Positions 63,708 to 64,000 of a stretch of 64,000 nt of DNA are shown in pieces (the first letter of the stretch is position 1; each line of letters starts with the position of its first letter). The notes beneath the pieces were generated by a model, which saw only the letters and a list, made by a program, of their open reading frames with translations, was not told the origin of the DNA and searched no databases. The position numbers and the translations under genes were made by a program. The stretch spans positions 203,852 to 267,851 of the forward strand of contig JBLIMV010000001.1 of assembly GCA_047638395.1 (NCBI GenBank). The letters run 5' to 3'. The DNA comes from CAXBCP01 sp047638395 (GTDB taxonomy: Bacteria > Pseudomonadota > Alphaproteobacteria > MPNO01 > UBA830).

Positions 63708-64000
63708 ATGCTTGCTGTCGACGCTGGGTCCAGTAAGGATTTAGCCCTTCGGGTGGTTTCCCATGTCGATGCCCCTTTCAGGAAAATTCTGAACGACTGG
63801 CAGATCATCTTCTACGTCTTCGATTTTGAGGCAAAGTTCCTCAGGCAGGGCCTCCGGCACTATCAGATAGCCGATACCCGCGCGGACATGTTGCGTATCG
63901 CACATGCCGTTGCCGCCTATGCACCGAACGCGATTGCAATACCGCTCGGGGAAGCAGGACAGCAGGTATTCAAACTGGATCGGCTTGCCCCGGCCAACGG
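63708..64000 (+). pseudogene. N-terminally truncated ExoI-like (DEDDh) exonuclease fragment
   Basis: The plus-strand frame from ATG 63708 to the right edge encodes FDFEAKFLRQGLRHY, then DTRADMLRIAHAVAAYAP and QVFKLDRLAPANG. These align with the middle of exonuclease I-type proteins (E. coli SbcB has RFDDEVTRNIFYRN, DLLDVMRA and FRLEHLTKANG at matching spacing). The first hundred residues of the domain, with the essential D-x-E metal-binding motif, are missing: the frame has a stop at 63654, and no other frame upstream supplies the motif. It therefore looks like a gene cut at its 5' end, possibly by element insertion or rearrangement. The 3' part lies beyond the window, so its completeness is unknown. 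Confidence 0.55.

Noticed and set aside
62881..63744. Plus-strand open frame of 287 codons across the DUF3489 genes
   Set aside because: It is antisense to two recognisable DUF3489 genes and shows no family features.
63741..64000. Minus-strand open frame running in from the right edge
   Set aside because: It is open but unusually cysteine-rich and matches nothing, whereas the plus strand encodes clear ExoI-like motifs.

Overview
The window is a GC-rich stretch of an alphaproteobacterial chromosome, most likely a free-living member of Rhodospirillales or a close relative; the order is an inference. The class rests on several markers. There is a DivL-type kinase with tyrosine at the phospho-acceptor site and a CtrA-type box in front of it. 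ChvI/ChvG is followed by a short HprK, RapZ, an EIIA-Man-type protein and HPr. AddAB is of the alphaproteobacterial type, and amgK-murU lies beside tsaE. Almost everything is ordinary, densely packed coding sequence with many ATGA stop/start overlaps.

Layout. 1-8.8 kb: cytochrome c maturation genes on the minus strand (ccmA-B, a lipocalin-like gene, then ccmC-D-E-F-G-H-I), with a Sel1-repeat gene running off the left edge. 8.8-9.3 kb: a divergent intergenic region that encodes a probable small RNA of about 100 nt (minus strand) and carries a perfect 17-bp operator-like palindrome, followed by acnA. 12-18 kb: a DUF1223 secreted protein, an HsaA/HpaB-like flavin monooxygenase, two tandem EamA transporters, a quinone-reductase-like MDR protein, a small membrane protein and a PNPOx-fold protein. 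18-23.5 kb: polA and a chemoreceptor. 23.5-27.2 kb: a ferric-iron ABC transporter (permease and binding protein, no ATPase gene), divergent from a PadR-like regulator, with two Fur-like boxes between them.

27.3-52.7 kb is the classic alphaproteobacterial block pckA ... chvI-chvG-hprK-rapZ-ptsM-ptsH ... ahcY-divL-tsaE-amgK-murU-addB-addA-trxA. It is interrupted by a HugZ-like heme protein plus a rhodanese, and by a complete NitT/TauT-type ABC importer with a VOC-fold protein. 53-59.5 kb holds rpmI-rplT-pheS-pheT and lepA, with a promoter and structured leaders. 60.2 kb has a tRNA-Ser(GGA). Immediately beyond it the character changes to a mobile region: iterated AACAGGGAA motifs, a large serine recombinase, DUF2924, two DUF3489 proteins and the remnant of an ExoI-like exonuclease at the right edge.

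Themes. Heme and iron recur (Ccm, aconitase, Fbp transporter, HugZ-like protein). The ChvGI/PTS and DivL/CtrA systems link envelope, nutrient and cell-cycle control. The items most worth following are the small RNA between ccmA and acnA, the Fur-box/PadR/Fbp intergenic region, the CtrA box in front of divL, and the recombinase-DUF2924-DUF3489 module with its repeat array.
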